A DNA stretch of 64,000 nucleotides, taken from contig CM022669.1 of the NCBI GenBank assembly GCA_012295275.1, forward strand, positions 810,573 through 874,572, given 5' to 3'. How positions within the stretch are numbered: the stretch's first letter is position 1; each line of letters starts with the position of its first letter. The position numbers and the translations under genes are program-made. Source of the DNA: Chrysomallon squamiferum. Lineage: Eukaryota > Mollusca > Gastropoda > Neomphalida > Peltospiridae. Positions 12,985 through 24,675 of the stretch are shown here, one piece after another. The notes beneath the pieces were generated by a model. It was not told the DNA's origin. It was given only the letters and a program-made list of their open reading frames with translations, and did not search any database.

Positions 12985-13920
12985 ATGAATTTCGGGAGCT
13001 CGGAGACAAACGGGACAAACAAACAGTTCCACATCGACGACGTCTCCAACACCGTTGTCAGCGTGTTTGAGATCGCCGTTATTCCTACAATCGTGTGTGG
13101 AAACATTCTCATCATTTCTGCGGTGTGCAGGTTCACGTGGCTGAGGTCCCCCAGTAACATCATGATAGCCTTTCTGGCTGGGGGCGACCTGATGATGGGG
13201 GGGTTGTACCTACCGCTGAAGCTGCTGTTCACGTACCGTGCGTACCTGTTTGACTCGCGTGCCTCGTGTCTCGCGTACATCTTCCTTTCGTACCTGTCTG
13301 TAAACAGCTGCATGTTCTTTCTGTCCACGCTCTCGCTTGAACGTTTCTACGCAGTCCAGTTCCCCTTCCACTACCACCGCGAGGCGACGCTCGCCCGAAG
13401 CGTGCTCGGCTGTCTGGGCGTGTTCGCACTCACGCTGGTTGTCACTCTGCCCATTCTCAGCGGAATAGACTCGTGGGCAGAGGGCAAACTCTGCTACAGC
13501 ACCAACATCCTGCCCGCCTACTACGTCTGGACTTTCACACTCGTCATTTTCGTCATGCAGCTGGCGGGTTTCTTCTCTTTTCTACGAGTGCTGTACGCCG
13601 AACTTCGTCAAAAACGACGTGGTACAAACCTGACAGAGAGCAGACGTCAAGACTCTGTGAAATCGACTCTGATGCTCGTGGTCTACGTCATCTCTCTCGT
13701 CTGCTGGATTCCAGAGTTCATCTACATCTTTGTCAGCGTGTTCAACCCGGAGCGCACGACCTTTCTAGGACTGAGGTCAGTGTCGCTGGTCGGCATCGGC
13801 AGTTCTGGCCTCAACTTCTTCGTGTACGGCTTGAAAAACAGCAAGTTCAAGAAAGCGTTCAAAGTGATGTGTGGCTGTCCACTGGATCGAAGTGTCCAGC
13901 CCGAAACCGTGACTGAGTAA
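12985..13920 (+). CDS. Orphan class A GPCR, tandem copy 1
   Basis: A 311-residue rhodopsin-family receptor of the plasma membrane, coded in one exon. It has an NGT glycosylation sequon at residues 9-11, GN in TM1 (39-40), LAGGD in TM2 (Asp68), E-R-F in place of D-R-Y (119-121), the signature QFPFHYH in intracellular loop 2, CWIP in TM6 and NFFVY in place of NPxxY in TM7. A short basic tail follows (KNSKFKKAF). The frame is open from an ATG at 12943, but a clear 3' splice site at 12977 makes 12985 the likely start. Its protein is identical to that of the copy at 15497; the coding sequences differ only at four synonymous third positions that I could find. It is a close paralog of the minus-strand receptor at 1013-1969. 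The ligand is unknown; a chemosensory or peptide receptor is possible but not shown. Confidence 0.95.
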   Translation: MNFGSSETNGTNKQFHIDDVSNTVVSVFEIAVIPTIVCGNILIISAVCRFTWLRSPSNIMIAFLAGGDLMMGGLYLPLKLLFTYRAYLFDSRASCLAYIFLSYLSVNSCMFFLSTLSLERFYAVQFPFHYHREATLARSVLGCLGVFALTLVVTLPILSGIDSWAEGKLCYSTNILPAYYVWTFTLVIFVMQLAGFFSFLRVLYAELRQKRRGTNLTESRRQDSVKSTLMLVVYVISLVCWIPEFIYIFVSVFNPERTTFLGLRSVSLVGIGSSGLNFFVYGLKNSKFKKAFKVMCGCPLDRSVQPETVTE

Positions 13921-14326
13921 AACAAAACACTGAACAGTGTGGCGTGTTTTCACACACACGAAACACTCGTACCAGGAAAGTGAGATAGTTTGTGTAATGT
14001 TTTACTAGTCATCACGCGAGTGCACAGCGACTGTAAAGACTGATTTAAAGCAAATAACGTGAACAAATAATTAATCCTCGATCTCTGACGTCTTCGTACT
14101 AAATGTTTCAAATGTACAAATGCAGACCAACAGAGGAGATTACAGGAAAGAAACTTAATTCATAAGCAAAAACTTATGTTACGACAAAGATTAATGGATT
14201 TTAAAAACGACGCATTGCTACTGGCACTGTGCGTGATTTTCTTTCATTAACACCGACTGATGTTCTAGTTTGATCGTCTTATTTAAATCTTTATAAGTGC
14301 AACGACTTTTAAACGTAACACTGAAC

Positions 14327-14332
14327 AATAAA
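14327..14332 (+). promoter_or_regulatory. Candidate polyadenylation signal, receptor copy 1
   Basis: AATAAA about 405 bp after the stop codon, followed at once by a second AATAAA. The position is conserved in the other copy. Confidence 0.45.
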
Positions 14333-14995
14333 ATAAACAACTGACGTTCATTTGGAAACTGTTGTATACATGTAACAATAACATCAATACACTGGTAAAA
14401 AAGATTGGCGATTACTTAAAAACAAATACTATTTGGTCTACGACGATGCTTAATGCTTTATAAGTTGACCGATGTAAGCTCTAATTATTTGGTTTGAAGT
14501 TTAAACAATTAGCAGAACAGTAATGTATGTTACTAATTTAATTTTCTGAGATTTTGATTTTTGCAAACATTTATTATGGATATGAAACAGACGTTGCTCC
14601 AAGCTGAAATATCAGTGAAAAACTCGTACTTTAAATGTGCTGGTTTAATCTGGGTACAGGTGAACATTCCAAAACACGTCGAGCTGATATATTAAGTTTA
14701 ATACACATTTGCTGTCAAGTTAAGACAAGACAATGATGACAAAATATAACCACAGCTGTCACCTGATAACATGATGTAATCATAGACGTCACGTGATAAC
14801 ATAATGTAATCATAGCTGTCACGTGCTAACATGACATGCTTGGAATTATTCATAATTATTTCTTGTCTCTTGACTTCACAAACTTATTTCTTTCAACTAA
14901 ATATAACAAATATTTCATTTTAAACATTACATCATTGCCAGTAATGATAATAATAATAATAATAACAACAACAACAATAATAATAATAATAATAA

Positions 14996-15029
<34 letters not shown>

Positions 15030-15189
15030 GACAATAAAACTTTGTAAAATAATTAACTTAGTGAGATTTTTCTCCTTTTTTTACTTTAAAATCAACTAAT
15101 TCTTAGAAATGTTCTCTGAAAATAAAATGTATAACTACACCAATAAACAACAGAGACACAATATAAGATTTAATAATAAGAACAACAAC

Positions 15190-15232
15190 CACAATAATAA
15201 TAATAATAATAATATTAATAATAATAATAATA

Positions 15233-15330
<98 letters not shown>
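15190..15330. repeat. (AAT)n microsatellite
   Basis: About 140 bp of AAT with rare interruptions, upstream of receptor copy 2. The matching tract in copy 1 is at 12640-12780 and has more interruptions. Asn-rich and Ile-rich open frames here are artefacts. Confidence 0.96.
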
Positions 15331-15331
<1 letters not shown>

Positions 15332-15477
15332 GTAAATGAAAAACTATTATATATAAAGTTAGGACAGATAAAAGTTAAACTGACTGATTTACATGTAGGT
15401 GTTAAAAAGAGATTTAAGATATCAGACATTACTAAGTAACATTTACTGATTTAAGTGTCACGTGATTTGTTCACGTG

Positions 15478-15489
15478 TTTGTTTTACAG
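15478..15489 (+). other. 3' splice site before receptor start codon (copy 2)
   Basis: Same TTTGTTTTACAG as in copy 1, seven bases before the ATG at 15497. Confidence 0.7.
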
Positions 15490-15496
15490 TGTGAAG

Positions 15497-16432
15497 ATGA
15501 ATTTCGGGAGCTCGGAGACAAACGGGACAAACAAACAGTTCCACATCGACGACGTCTCCAACACCGTTGTCAGCGTGTTTGAGATCGCCGTTATTCCTAC
15601 AATCGTGTGTGGAAACATTCTCATCATTTCTGCGGTGTGCAGGTTCACGTGGCTGAGGTCCCCCAGTAACATCATGATAGCCTTTCTGGCTGGGGGCGAC
15701 CTGATGATGGGGGGGTTGTACCTACCGCTGAAGCTGCTGTTCACGTACCGTGCGTACCTGTTTGACTCGCGTGCCTCGTGTCTCGCCTACATCTTCCTTT
15801 CGTACCTGTCTGTAAACAGCTGCATGTTCTTTCTGTCCACGCTCTCGCTTGAACGTTTCTACGCAGTCCAGTTCCCCTTCCACTACCACCGCGAGGCGAC
15901 GCTCGCCCGAAGCGTGCTCGGCTGTCTGGGCGTGTTCGCACTCACGCTGGTTGTGACTCTGCCCATTCTCAGCGGAATAGACTCGTGGGCAGAGGGCAAA
16001 CTCTGCTACAGCACCAACATCCTGCCCGCCTACTACGTGTGGACTTTCACACTCGTCATCTTCGTCATGCAGCTGGCGGGTTTCTTCTCTTTTCTACGAG
16101 TGCTGTACGCCGAACTTCGTCAAAAACGACGTGGTACAAACCTGACAGAGAGCAGACGTCAAGACTCTGTGAAATCGACTCTGATGCTCGTGGTCTACGT
16201 CATCTCTCTCGTCTGCTGGATTCCAGAGTTCATCTACATCTTTGTCAGCGTGTTCAACCCGGAGCGCACGACCTTTCTAGGACTGAGGTCAGTGTCGCTG
16301 GTCGGCATCGGCAGTTCTGGCCTCAACTTCTTCGTGTACGGCTTGAAAAACAGCAAGTTCAAGAAAGCGTTCAAAGTGATGTGTGGCTGTCCACTGGATC
16401 GAAGTGTCCAGCCCGAAACCGTGACTGAGTAA
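15497..16432 (+). CDS. Orphan class A GPCR, tandem copy 2
   Basis: A 311-residue receptor whose deduced protein is identical to that of the gene at 12985-13920. All seven helices and the same unusual motifs (E-R-F after TM3, NFFVY in TM7) are present. The four coding differences I found are silent: a GCG/GCC Ala, two GTC/GTG Val and an ATT/ATC Ile codon. The 5' leader acceptor and a candidate AATAAA are kept, so this copy could be expressed, but it may lack its own promoter or leader exon because the duplication starts in the AAT tract just upstream. It could also be an assembly artefact, with two alleles placed in series. Confidence 0.93.
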   Translation: MNFGSSETNGTNKQFHIDDVSNTVVSVFEIAVIPTIVCGNILIISAVCRFTWLRSPSNIMIAFLAGGDLMMGGLYLPLKLLFTYRAYLFDSRASCLAYIFLSYLSVNSCMFFLSTLSLERFYAVQFPFHYHREATLARSVLGCLGVFALTLVVTLPILSGIDSWAEGKLCYSTNILPAYYVWTFTLVIFVMQLAGFFSFLRVLYAELRQKRRGTNLTESRRQDSVKSTLMLVVYVISLVCWIPEFIYIFVSVFNPERTTFLGLRSVSLVGIGSSGLNFFVYGLKNSKFKKAFKVMCGCPLDRSVQPETVTE

Positions 16433-16847
16433 AAAAAAACACTGAACAGTGTGGCGTGTTTTCACACACACGAAACACTCGTACCAGGAAAGTGAGATAG
16501 TTTGTGTAATGTTTTACTAGTCATCACGTGAGCGTGCAGCGACTGTAAAGACTGATTTAAAGCAAACAACGTGAACAAATAATTAATCCTCGATCTCTGA
16601 CGTCTTCGTACTAAATGTTTCAAATGTACAAATGCAGACCAACAGAGGAGATTACAGGAAAGAAACTTAATTCATAATTAAAATTTAAAAAAACTTATGT
16701 TACGACAAAGATTAATGGATTTTAAAAACGACGCATTGCTACTGGCACTGTGTGTGATTTTCTTTCATTAACACCGACTGATGTTCTCGTTTGATCGTCT
16801 TATTTAAATCTTTATAAGTGCAACGACTTTTAAACGTAACACCGAAC

Positions 16848-16853
16848 AATAAA
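16848..16853 (+). promoter_or_regulatory. Candidate polyadenylation signal, receptor copy 2
   Basis: AATAAA about 415 bp after the stop, at the position equivalent to that in copy 1. Confidence 0.45.
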
Positions 16854-17055
16854 TTAAACAACTGACGTTCATTTGGAAACTGTTGTATACATGTAACAAT
16901 AACATCAATACACTGGTAAAAAAGATTGGCGATTAATTAAAAACAAATACTATTTGGTCTACGACGATGCTTATTGCTTTATAAGTTGATCGATGTAAGC
17001 ACTAATTATTTGGTTTGAAATTCAAACAATTAGCAGAACAGTAATGTATGTTACT

Positions 17056-17153
17056 TTGACAATTCAAATCTTTTTAAACTATTAAAAAAAGGGACAACTT
17101 ACAACGCTTTAGCTGATTTTGACTTTGAACATAACAACTGCATAACTACAACT
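17056..17153. other. 98-bp insertion/deletion difference between duplicate copies
   Basis: This segment is present in copy 2 and absent at the matching point in copy 1 (near 14533). It is flanked by the trinucleotide ACT on both sides, whereas copy 1 has a single ACT. It is either a small insertion with a 3-bp target duplication or a deletion in copy 1 by 3-bp microhomology. No ORF and no clear terminal inverted repeat. Confidence 0.75.
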
Positions 17154-17576
17154 AATTTAATTTTCTGAGATTTTGATTTTTGCAAACATTTATTATGGAT
17201 ATGAAACAGACGTAGCTCCAAGCTGAAATATCAGTGAAAAAGTCCTACTTTAAATGTGCTGGTTTAATCTGGGTACAGGTGAACATTCCAAAACACGTCG
17301 AGGTGATATGTCAAGTTAAGACAAGACAATGATGACAAAATATAACCACAGCTGTCACCTGATAACATGATGTAATCATAGCTGTCACGTGCTAATACAC
17401 ATGACATGCTTTGAATTATTCATAATTATTTCTTGTCTCTTGACTTCACAAACTTATTTCTTTCAACTAAGTATGACAAATATTTCATTTTAAACATTAC
17501 ATCATTGCCAAAATGATAATAATAATACAATTGTTTTTTTTCTATGTTGACTCAAGAATGTCTGCTATGAAGATGA

Positions 17577-17595
17577 TGATGTAATAATAATAATA

Positions 17596-17629
<34 letters not shown>

Positions 17630-17660
17630 CGATGATGATGGTAGTAGTAGTAGTAGTAAA
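17577..17660. repeat. GAT and TAG triplet microsatellites
   Basis: ATAATA, then about 16 GAT triplets, then TAG triplets up to 17658. Confidence 0.95.
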
Positions 17661-17775
17661 AAATAACAGAAAATAAAAACGAAATATTTATATGTAATAA
17701 AAAAAATGTCCCTGATACAACATTTACAAAGCTTATGCATATAAATGTATTTAGGTGCATTAAATAGAGACAGAC

Positions 17776-18532
<757 letters not shown>

Positions 18533-18620
18533 TCAGAGAGCATCGTTTAAGGTGAAGCTGGTGAAAGGAGTGATTTGTCACAGACAGAGCAAGTGAAATA
18601 TGTTGCGGAGAAGAAAGTAG
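18533..18620 (+). other. Candidate noncoding 5' exon of chitin synthase
   Basis: A strong 3' splice site (TTTCTTTCCTCCGCAG ending at 18532) is followed by a GC-richer stretch of 88 bases and a GTGTAA donor at 18621. It contains a six-codon upstream ORF (MLRRRK then TAG). With the 3' splice site-like TTTGTTTAAG before the chitin synthase ATG, it could be an upstream leader exon. Not tested; it competes with a promoter at about 20.3 kb. Confidence 0.3.
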
Positions 18621-18762
18621 GTGTAAAAATAATTTAAACTGCTGTTACAGCTAATGTATATGTCAGAATGTGGTATTGTAAAAACATAGCATTTAAACAG
18701 CAATAGCAATAGCGACAGTGATAATGACAGCAACAACAATAACAACCAATAACAACAACAAC

Positions 18763-18809
<47 letters not shown>

Positions 18810-20129
18810 TAACAACCTATATTCAGTTTTAATGGCTGTTATTATTATTATTATTATAATAAATAAATGATAAAATATACAATATAATCAACAAAAGTGA
18901 ATGTTGTGACTGCACTTGAAATCATAAAAAAAAAAAAAAAAGAACTGAAATAAATACACAGTAAATAGACTAGATAGTTAGAAGGAGAGACAGACAGATA
19001 GACAGACATATGCATAGATAGATAGAGTATATCCGTATGTGTGTGTGTGTTTTTATATATATATAGAGAGAGAGAGATAGATAGATAGATAGATAGACTT
19101 GACAGACATATATAGATAAATTAGATAGACAGATACACAGACAGACAGATAAATAGAGAGTAGAAAGGCAAATAAGTAGGTAAGTAGGTACGTAGGTAGA
19201 TAAACAGAGATCAGAGACGGACAGATAGTCAGACAGATTGACGAATAGATAAAATAAATAAAAAGGAGAGAAATAAAGAAAAGAAGAAAAAGTGGACTAG
19301 AAAAAGAAAAATGGCCTGGTTGTCAGGGATGTTATGTCTCTGTCACTCACAAAGAGCAATAAAAACTATTTTTTTACATCCTGACCACTGAACAAGTCGC
19401 AGGTGACAAAACAGTTTGTCACTGGAGTCTTCTCACAAGACAGATGAGCGAGCTCGACAGGGAAACGTTTGCTTTCTGTGTGGGAAAATGTTTTGCTTTG
19501 ACGAGAAACAACTCAAAACGTGCGGCTGGAGCAAGGTCCGGGGGAGGAAAGAACTTTCTTCTCAAAATGTGACAAAATAACGTGCAGCGCGTGGAACTAC
19601 TAATTCAGCAGAGAAAAAACTTCAAAGTTGTTTTTTCTGTTCACTTATAAAAATATATAGCTGAATTTCGGTAAGATATGTGTATTCTGTAAACCAATTT
19701 CTTTTTAATTACGTGCTTAGACACACACACACAGACAGACAGACAGACACACAAATGCATACATCTACACAAATATACATATATTCATAAATACATACAT
19801 TTTTACACATATATATATATATGCACATACACACAAATTGCCACATACATAGATGCATGTATGCATAGATTTGCTCAAATCAATTTCTATCTGTTTCTAT
19901 CTATTTATCTATTTATTGTATAATTTCTATTTATCTATGTTTCTATTTATTTATCTATTTATTGTATAATTTCTATTTATCTATGTTTCTATTTATTTAT
20001 TGTATCTCTCTGTATCTATGTTTCTGTTTATTTATTTATTTATTGTAATTTCAATTTAGCTATGTCTCTATCTATTTATATGTGTTCATAGTATATCTAT
20101 ATTTCCGTGTATTTTCATTAATTAGAAGT
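18621..20129. other. Microsatellite-rich noncoding DNA
   Basis: AAT/AAC triplets at 18740-18815, poly(A) at 18927-18941, GATA/GACA tetranucleotides at 18980-19250, CA/ACAG runs at 19718-19755 and TTTCTATTTATC repeats at 19890-20050. A GC-richer unique patch lies at 19370-19600 but shows no coding frame I can support. Confidence 0.6.
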
Positions 20130-20219
20130 ATTACATTGCGTTACCTAGTTACGCCAGTTCACTGTGCATCAACTATTACATTGCGTTACCTAGTTACGGC
20201 AGTTCACTGTGTATCAGCT
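20130..20219. repeat. 45-bp direct duplication
   Basis: Two adjacent copies (starts 20130 and 20175) containing ATTACATTGCGTTACCTAG; they differ at three positions or so. Confidence 0.9.
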
Positions 20220-20339
20220 ATGTTCTGTCTGCTGTTTTAAAGAGCGCGCCTACGTGACAACTGTAAAATTACCTCACAAAACAATTCGGCAGTAAATTTC
20301 CAGAACGCTTTACCTCACTAGAAACACGTAAACCACAAA

Positions 20340-20419
20340 TGACGTATAAACATTTAATATAAACACGCTATGATGGCGTTACGTCAGCAAACACGACAAT
20401 GACAATAGCTATTACGTCA
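20340..20419 (+). promoter_or_regulatory. Cluster of CRE-like sites with TATAAA
   Basis: TGACGTA at 20340-20346 overlaps TATAAA at 20345-20350. TTACGTCA occurs at 20379-20386 and 20412-20419. Three ACGTCA-type sites in 80 bp, about 0.95 kb upstream of the chitin synthase ATG in a CpG-bearing patch, suggest a promoter. No initiator or transcript start can be read from the sequence. Confidence 0.3.
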
Positions 20420-20640
20420 CAATGGCCATAGCACGATGAATTAGGCGAAGGACTGTTTTAGCGAAAACGGTGAAGGGCGGACATTTACAGTGTGATATAT
20501 TCACCACCTCTCAGTTTTAGGTTAGTAGTCCCGTTACGCATATTCTGTCAAACAGGGCGTAAATAAATTATCAAAGTTACATTTTTCACAAAGATACAAT
20601 ATTTCAAGCCACAATTAACCTACATTCACTTGTAATAACC

Positions 20641-20641
20641 G

Positions 20642-20692
<51 letters not shown>

Positions 20693-21035
20693 TTACACCA
20701 CCACTACCACTATCAATATATAATTATACTGAACATTGGGACTGTAAGTCATTTTATTAATTTGATTTATTTTGTTTTATTTTATTTTATTTTATAGTAT
20801 GTTTCTTTGTTTTTGTTAAAATACAGATAATCATTTTATTTCTCTCTCTCTCTCACAATAAAATGCTACATAAAACGACTATTTAAATTGCATTTAGAAG
20901 GAAACAAAATGAAAGGAAAATACGAGAAACGAAAACAGCTCAGACTATTAATTTTCATATTTTTATAGGGCGTCGACTGTATTAAATGATTTACGAGTTT
21001 ATGTGAGGTGTGTGTTGTTTTATGTGTGTTGGACA
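20641..21035. repeat. Dispersed repeat, copy B
   Basis: It carries the same unique blocks as 4450-5240 in the same order: an ATT microsatellite, ACCACCACTACCACTATCAA, the ACATTGGGACTGTAAGT block, a CT run (short here, 20841-20855), then the GAAGGAAACAAAATGAAA block and AGCTCAGACTATTAATTTTC. Homology fades near 21035. Confidence 0.75.
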
Positions 21036-21351
21036 AAGCTGTACATCTAACTTTGACTTCTTCTCATTCTTTTTACGACTTCCCCAACAATAAAATTGAT
21101 AATGAAAACTAAGAAAATGACCTTTCGCAATTTTAGTTACTTTAATCTGTAAATTTAGGATAATATGTACAAATCTGATAATAAATTATTGCTATACACA
21201 CAAACACATGGACACACACTCAAACACATAAAGTCAGAAATCCTTTTCTTCTTTTCTTTCTTTCAATCATTTTTTTTTTTTTTTTTTTGTTTATATTGAT
21301 CCTTATTTTAATTTTTACTTTATTCTGTTTTGTTTAAGATTTTTTTCCAAC
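21036..21351. other. Upstream region of chitin synthase start codon
   Basis: AT-rich with a T run at 21270-21288. TTCTGTTTTGTTTAAG, ending 13 bases before the ATG, looks like a 3' splice site, so the coding exon may be preceded by a leader exon. Confidence 0.4.
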
Positions 21352-21393
21352 ATGTGGCACTCAGCGGATTTTGACGTTGATTCAGATACAAAG
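21352..21393 (+). CDS. CHS: Chitin synthase exon 1
   Basis: Codes for residues 1-14 (MWHSADFDVDSDTK) and ends in phase 0 at a GTAAGG donor. The start is the only ATG that joins in phase to exon 2. A myosin-type N-terminus could only exist if an alternative upstream start were used, and none is visible. Confidence 0.75.
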
Positions 21394-21567
21394 GTAAGGA
21401 AAAAGCTGTAAAACTGATTACATTTACACCACTCACTACAACAGTTTTGAAAAAATAAAATTATATTTCTCAGAATCTGAGTTTCTGTATTTATTCTTAT
21501 TTAAACAAGTTCTACTACAATCTGTCCTCGATATGTAACGAAACAATTAAGAGATAAATAATAAAAA

Positions 21568-21601
<34 letters not shown>

Positions 21602-23765
21602 TTATATGGATGAAGAAATGCTTTATCTTTCAAACTTTAAACAGAATGAACCAAAGGTTAATTTCAGCCTTTATCTTGTGTTTGAATTCCAAAATACGAA
21701 GAATATGTATATTTTTAATTATTTTAATTCTTACAGACGAAGTGTCACAAACAGTAATTTCAGGATGGTAAAATAATAGTAACAACTGTCGTTATCATAA
21801 TAAAGATTTGAAATTTGGATTTTTTAAAATGTAATAATGTCGATGAATTCTGTATGGGCTGGCATGTCTAGAGATTGTGTGAAAATAGTTTGGTATGAAT
21901 GGAACACTTTTTTACTACATTTGCGCTCTTTCCTGTCAACAACTTTAAAATGCACATTGAGACGTCAACACAGGTGGATAATATCAATTTATCAAATTCA
22001 CGTAAACGCCTCTAGCAAAAACACGCCATATATTCAATGAACCAATATCCTTTTTCAATTAAACAGCTATTTAAAACACTTACGTGTCCACATTTCAATT
22101 CATAACAGGAAAAGTTAAGTAAAATTACACGCGTTGAGTAATAATCTGCCTTCAGGTCACAGAACGGGACAGCGGACAGCCAGCCTCGTTTTCAAGCACC
22201 AGCACACGAAATGACTCACTCGGTGTGGAGCTGTATTTATCTCAGCCCCACTCCCTCGACAGCGGACACGCGTCCCACAGCAGAAGCTCACCTACAGAAA
22301 CCTGCCTGAAAAGATTCTCAGTTCCAAATCTGCTCGCCTATAACAAAATCAACTCTGATAAAACTGGTCACAGAAGATTCACGGTCGGCGACATTGTCCC
22401 CAGTCGCACGAATCAACCAATGGAGAAGCAGCATCGCAGTTTCCTCCAAGTTCCAAAGAGCACCAACAGCAGACGACCGTCCTTGGCGAACGCGCTGGAC
22501 GATGATTTCCACGAGAGTGTCTCGATGACTGGGGTGAACGTCCAGAACGGGATAAACGAATGTCTGGAGAGGAAAGGCGGCGGCAGCAGCAACAGCAGCT
22601 GTCACAGCAGCATTCCGCATTCGACAGACGACAGCCACAGTTTAGGAACAACTGTCGAGATAGAAGAAGACGAAGATGAAGACGACAGCTGGTACTTTAT
22701 TTATTTACTTATTTAGTTATTTACTTACTTACTTACTTATTTATTTATTTACTTATTTACTTATTTATTTATTTACTTATTTACGTATTTATTTATTTAC
22801 TTATTTACGTATTTATTTATTTATTTACTTATTTATTTACTTATTTATTTACTTACTTATTTACTTATTTATTTATTTACTTATTTATTTACTTATTTAT
22901 TTATTTACTTATATATTTAATTACTTATTTATTTATTTGTTTATATATTCATTTCAGAAAATAGCATACGTACACACAAATATTAGTTGAGTTAAGAAAA
23001 TGACCAAAGAAACGAAACCACTATTAAATAACACAAGAAAATGATAAATAAATAAATAAATAAATAAATATAACAACAATAATAACTTATAATAACAATG
23101 ATGATGATGATGATGATAATAATAATAATAATAATAAATTCAAAAAATAATATTAAGAAGAAGAAAATAAAAAAAATATAAATATAATAATAAATACAAA
23201 AAGAACAATAACAACAAGGAAACTTGGGATTGTCTGTACTTGTTGAACTCTGCTATTAATGATGTACATAAAACGTGCAGTTTCGTCTGTTAATCGACAC
23301 GGTTCAGTGAATTTTCATATGTGCTATAAACATTCCTCTACTTAAAACTTTCTTCACGTTGTTATTATGTAAAATCAGTAATTACTGTCATGTTTTAATA
23401 TCGTTGTGTTTTACTGTTATTACTGTTGTTATTCTACAAGTTTATCGTTTATATTAATTAACTTACTTTTGTTATTTATTATTATTTTTTTTAAATTATT
23501 ATTAGTATTTACAGTAAGAATCAGTGTGTTAGATTGTCATATTCTGTAGACTCCTAGTACTACACATGTAATTAATGTCTTACTTTCTCTGTATTTTGTC
23601 TTGTTCCTTCTGTTCACGTTGGTCCTTCAGAATGTTAGACTACAAAGATACGTGATCTGAAAACCTGTCTAATCACTTGATTAGCGGCTTATTGTAAAAC
23701 TAAAGTTATTTCTGGTATCATTATTTCAGCATTACTGGCATGTATATATATATTTCTATATCTAC

Positions 23766-23815
<50 letters not shown>

Positions 23816-24632
23816 ATTTTTATGCATTTTATTAATCGCTAACATTACCATCATCATCATCATCTCATCGTTATTATTATTATTATTGTTGTTGTTGTTA
23901 GTTATTATTATTATCATCATTATTATTGTTTTACTGTTATTGCAGGAGGCCGTATGACGTGTTTCAGATATCAGAACGAGACTGTGACGTCAACGACTCT
24001 ATTTTCAAGGAGATCCTGCAGGTGATGAGAATCGTGCTGTACGTGTTTCTCACTGTTGTTGTTCTGGGCAGCACTGTGACCAGCAGACTCGCGCTCCACC
24101 TCCTTGTCTCCGGCATGAACGAGGTGCGTCTCATTTTCACGTCTGTCTGCAGTAGTCGTAGCAACAGCAGCAACAGCAGCAGCAGCATTAGTAGTAGTAA
24201 TAGAAAAAGTTTGTAGTTGTAGTAGTAGAAGTAGCAGTAGCATTATTAGTAGCATTAGTAGTAGTAGTGTTAACAGTACTAATGGTAGTCGTAATAGTGG
24301 TAGCACTTGAAGTAGCAGTAGTAGTAATAGTAATAGTTGTAGTGGTAGAAATGTAGTAGAAATTGTAGTACTAGCAGCAGTAGTAGTAGCAGTAGTTGTA
24401 ACAGTAGTAGTAGAGTAGTAGTAGAAGTAGTAATGATAGAGGTGGTGGTGGCAGTAGAATGGTGATTATACAATTATGTAACGTGTACACGTATTGGTGG
24501 CAATAATGAGATGGGAATTTCCTTAGTAGAAACAGTTTCAACAACTCTAAATTTGTGTTATTCAAAATACGTTTAAGCGTAGTACGAAAATTCTGACGCT
24601 TAAAATATTTCTGACGGGAAGTAATAAAGAAC

Positions 24633-24675
<43 letters not shown>

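Larger units (their letters stand above)
12407..14950. repeat. Direct segmental duplication, copy 1 (receptor unit)
   Basis: Homologous to 15030-17520 at a spacing of about 2.5 kb (2512 bp between start codons). The match covers 5' flank, leader acceptor, the entire coding exon, the 3' UTR and about 1 kb beyond. The edges fall in AAT microsatellites at 12407-12470 and 14943-15030. Flanks differ by scattered substitutions and indels. Copy 1 has extra blocks near 14691-14714 and an additional 30-bp subunit near 14781-14810. Confidence 0.95.
15030..17520. repeat. Direct segmental duplication, copy 2 (receptor unit)
   Basis: Second copy of the unit at 12407-14950, bounded by AAT microsatellite on the left (14943-15030) and a short AAT run on the right (17514-17528). 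It has a longer internal AAT tract (15190-15330) and a 98-bp segment at 17056-17153 that is absent from copy 1. Confidence 0.95.
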
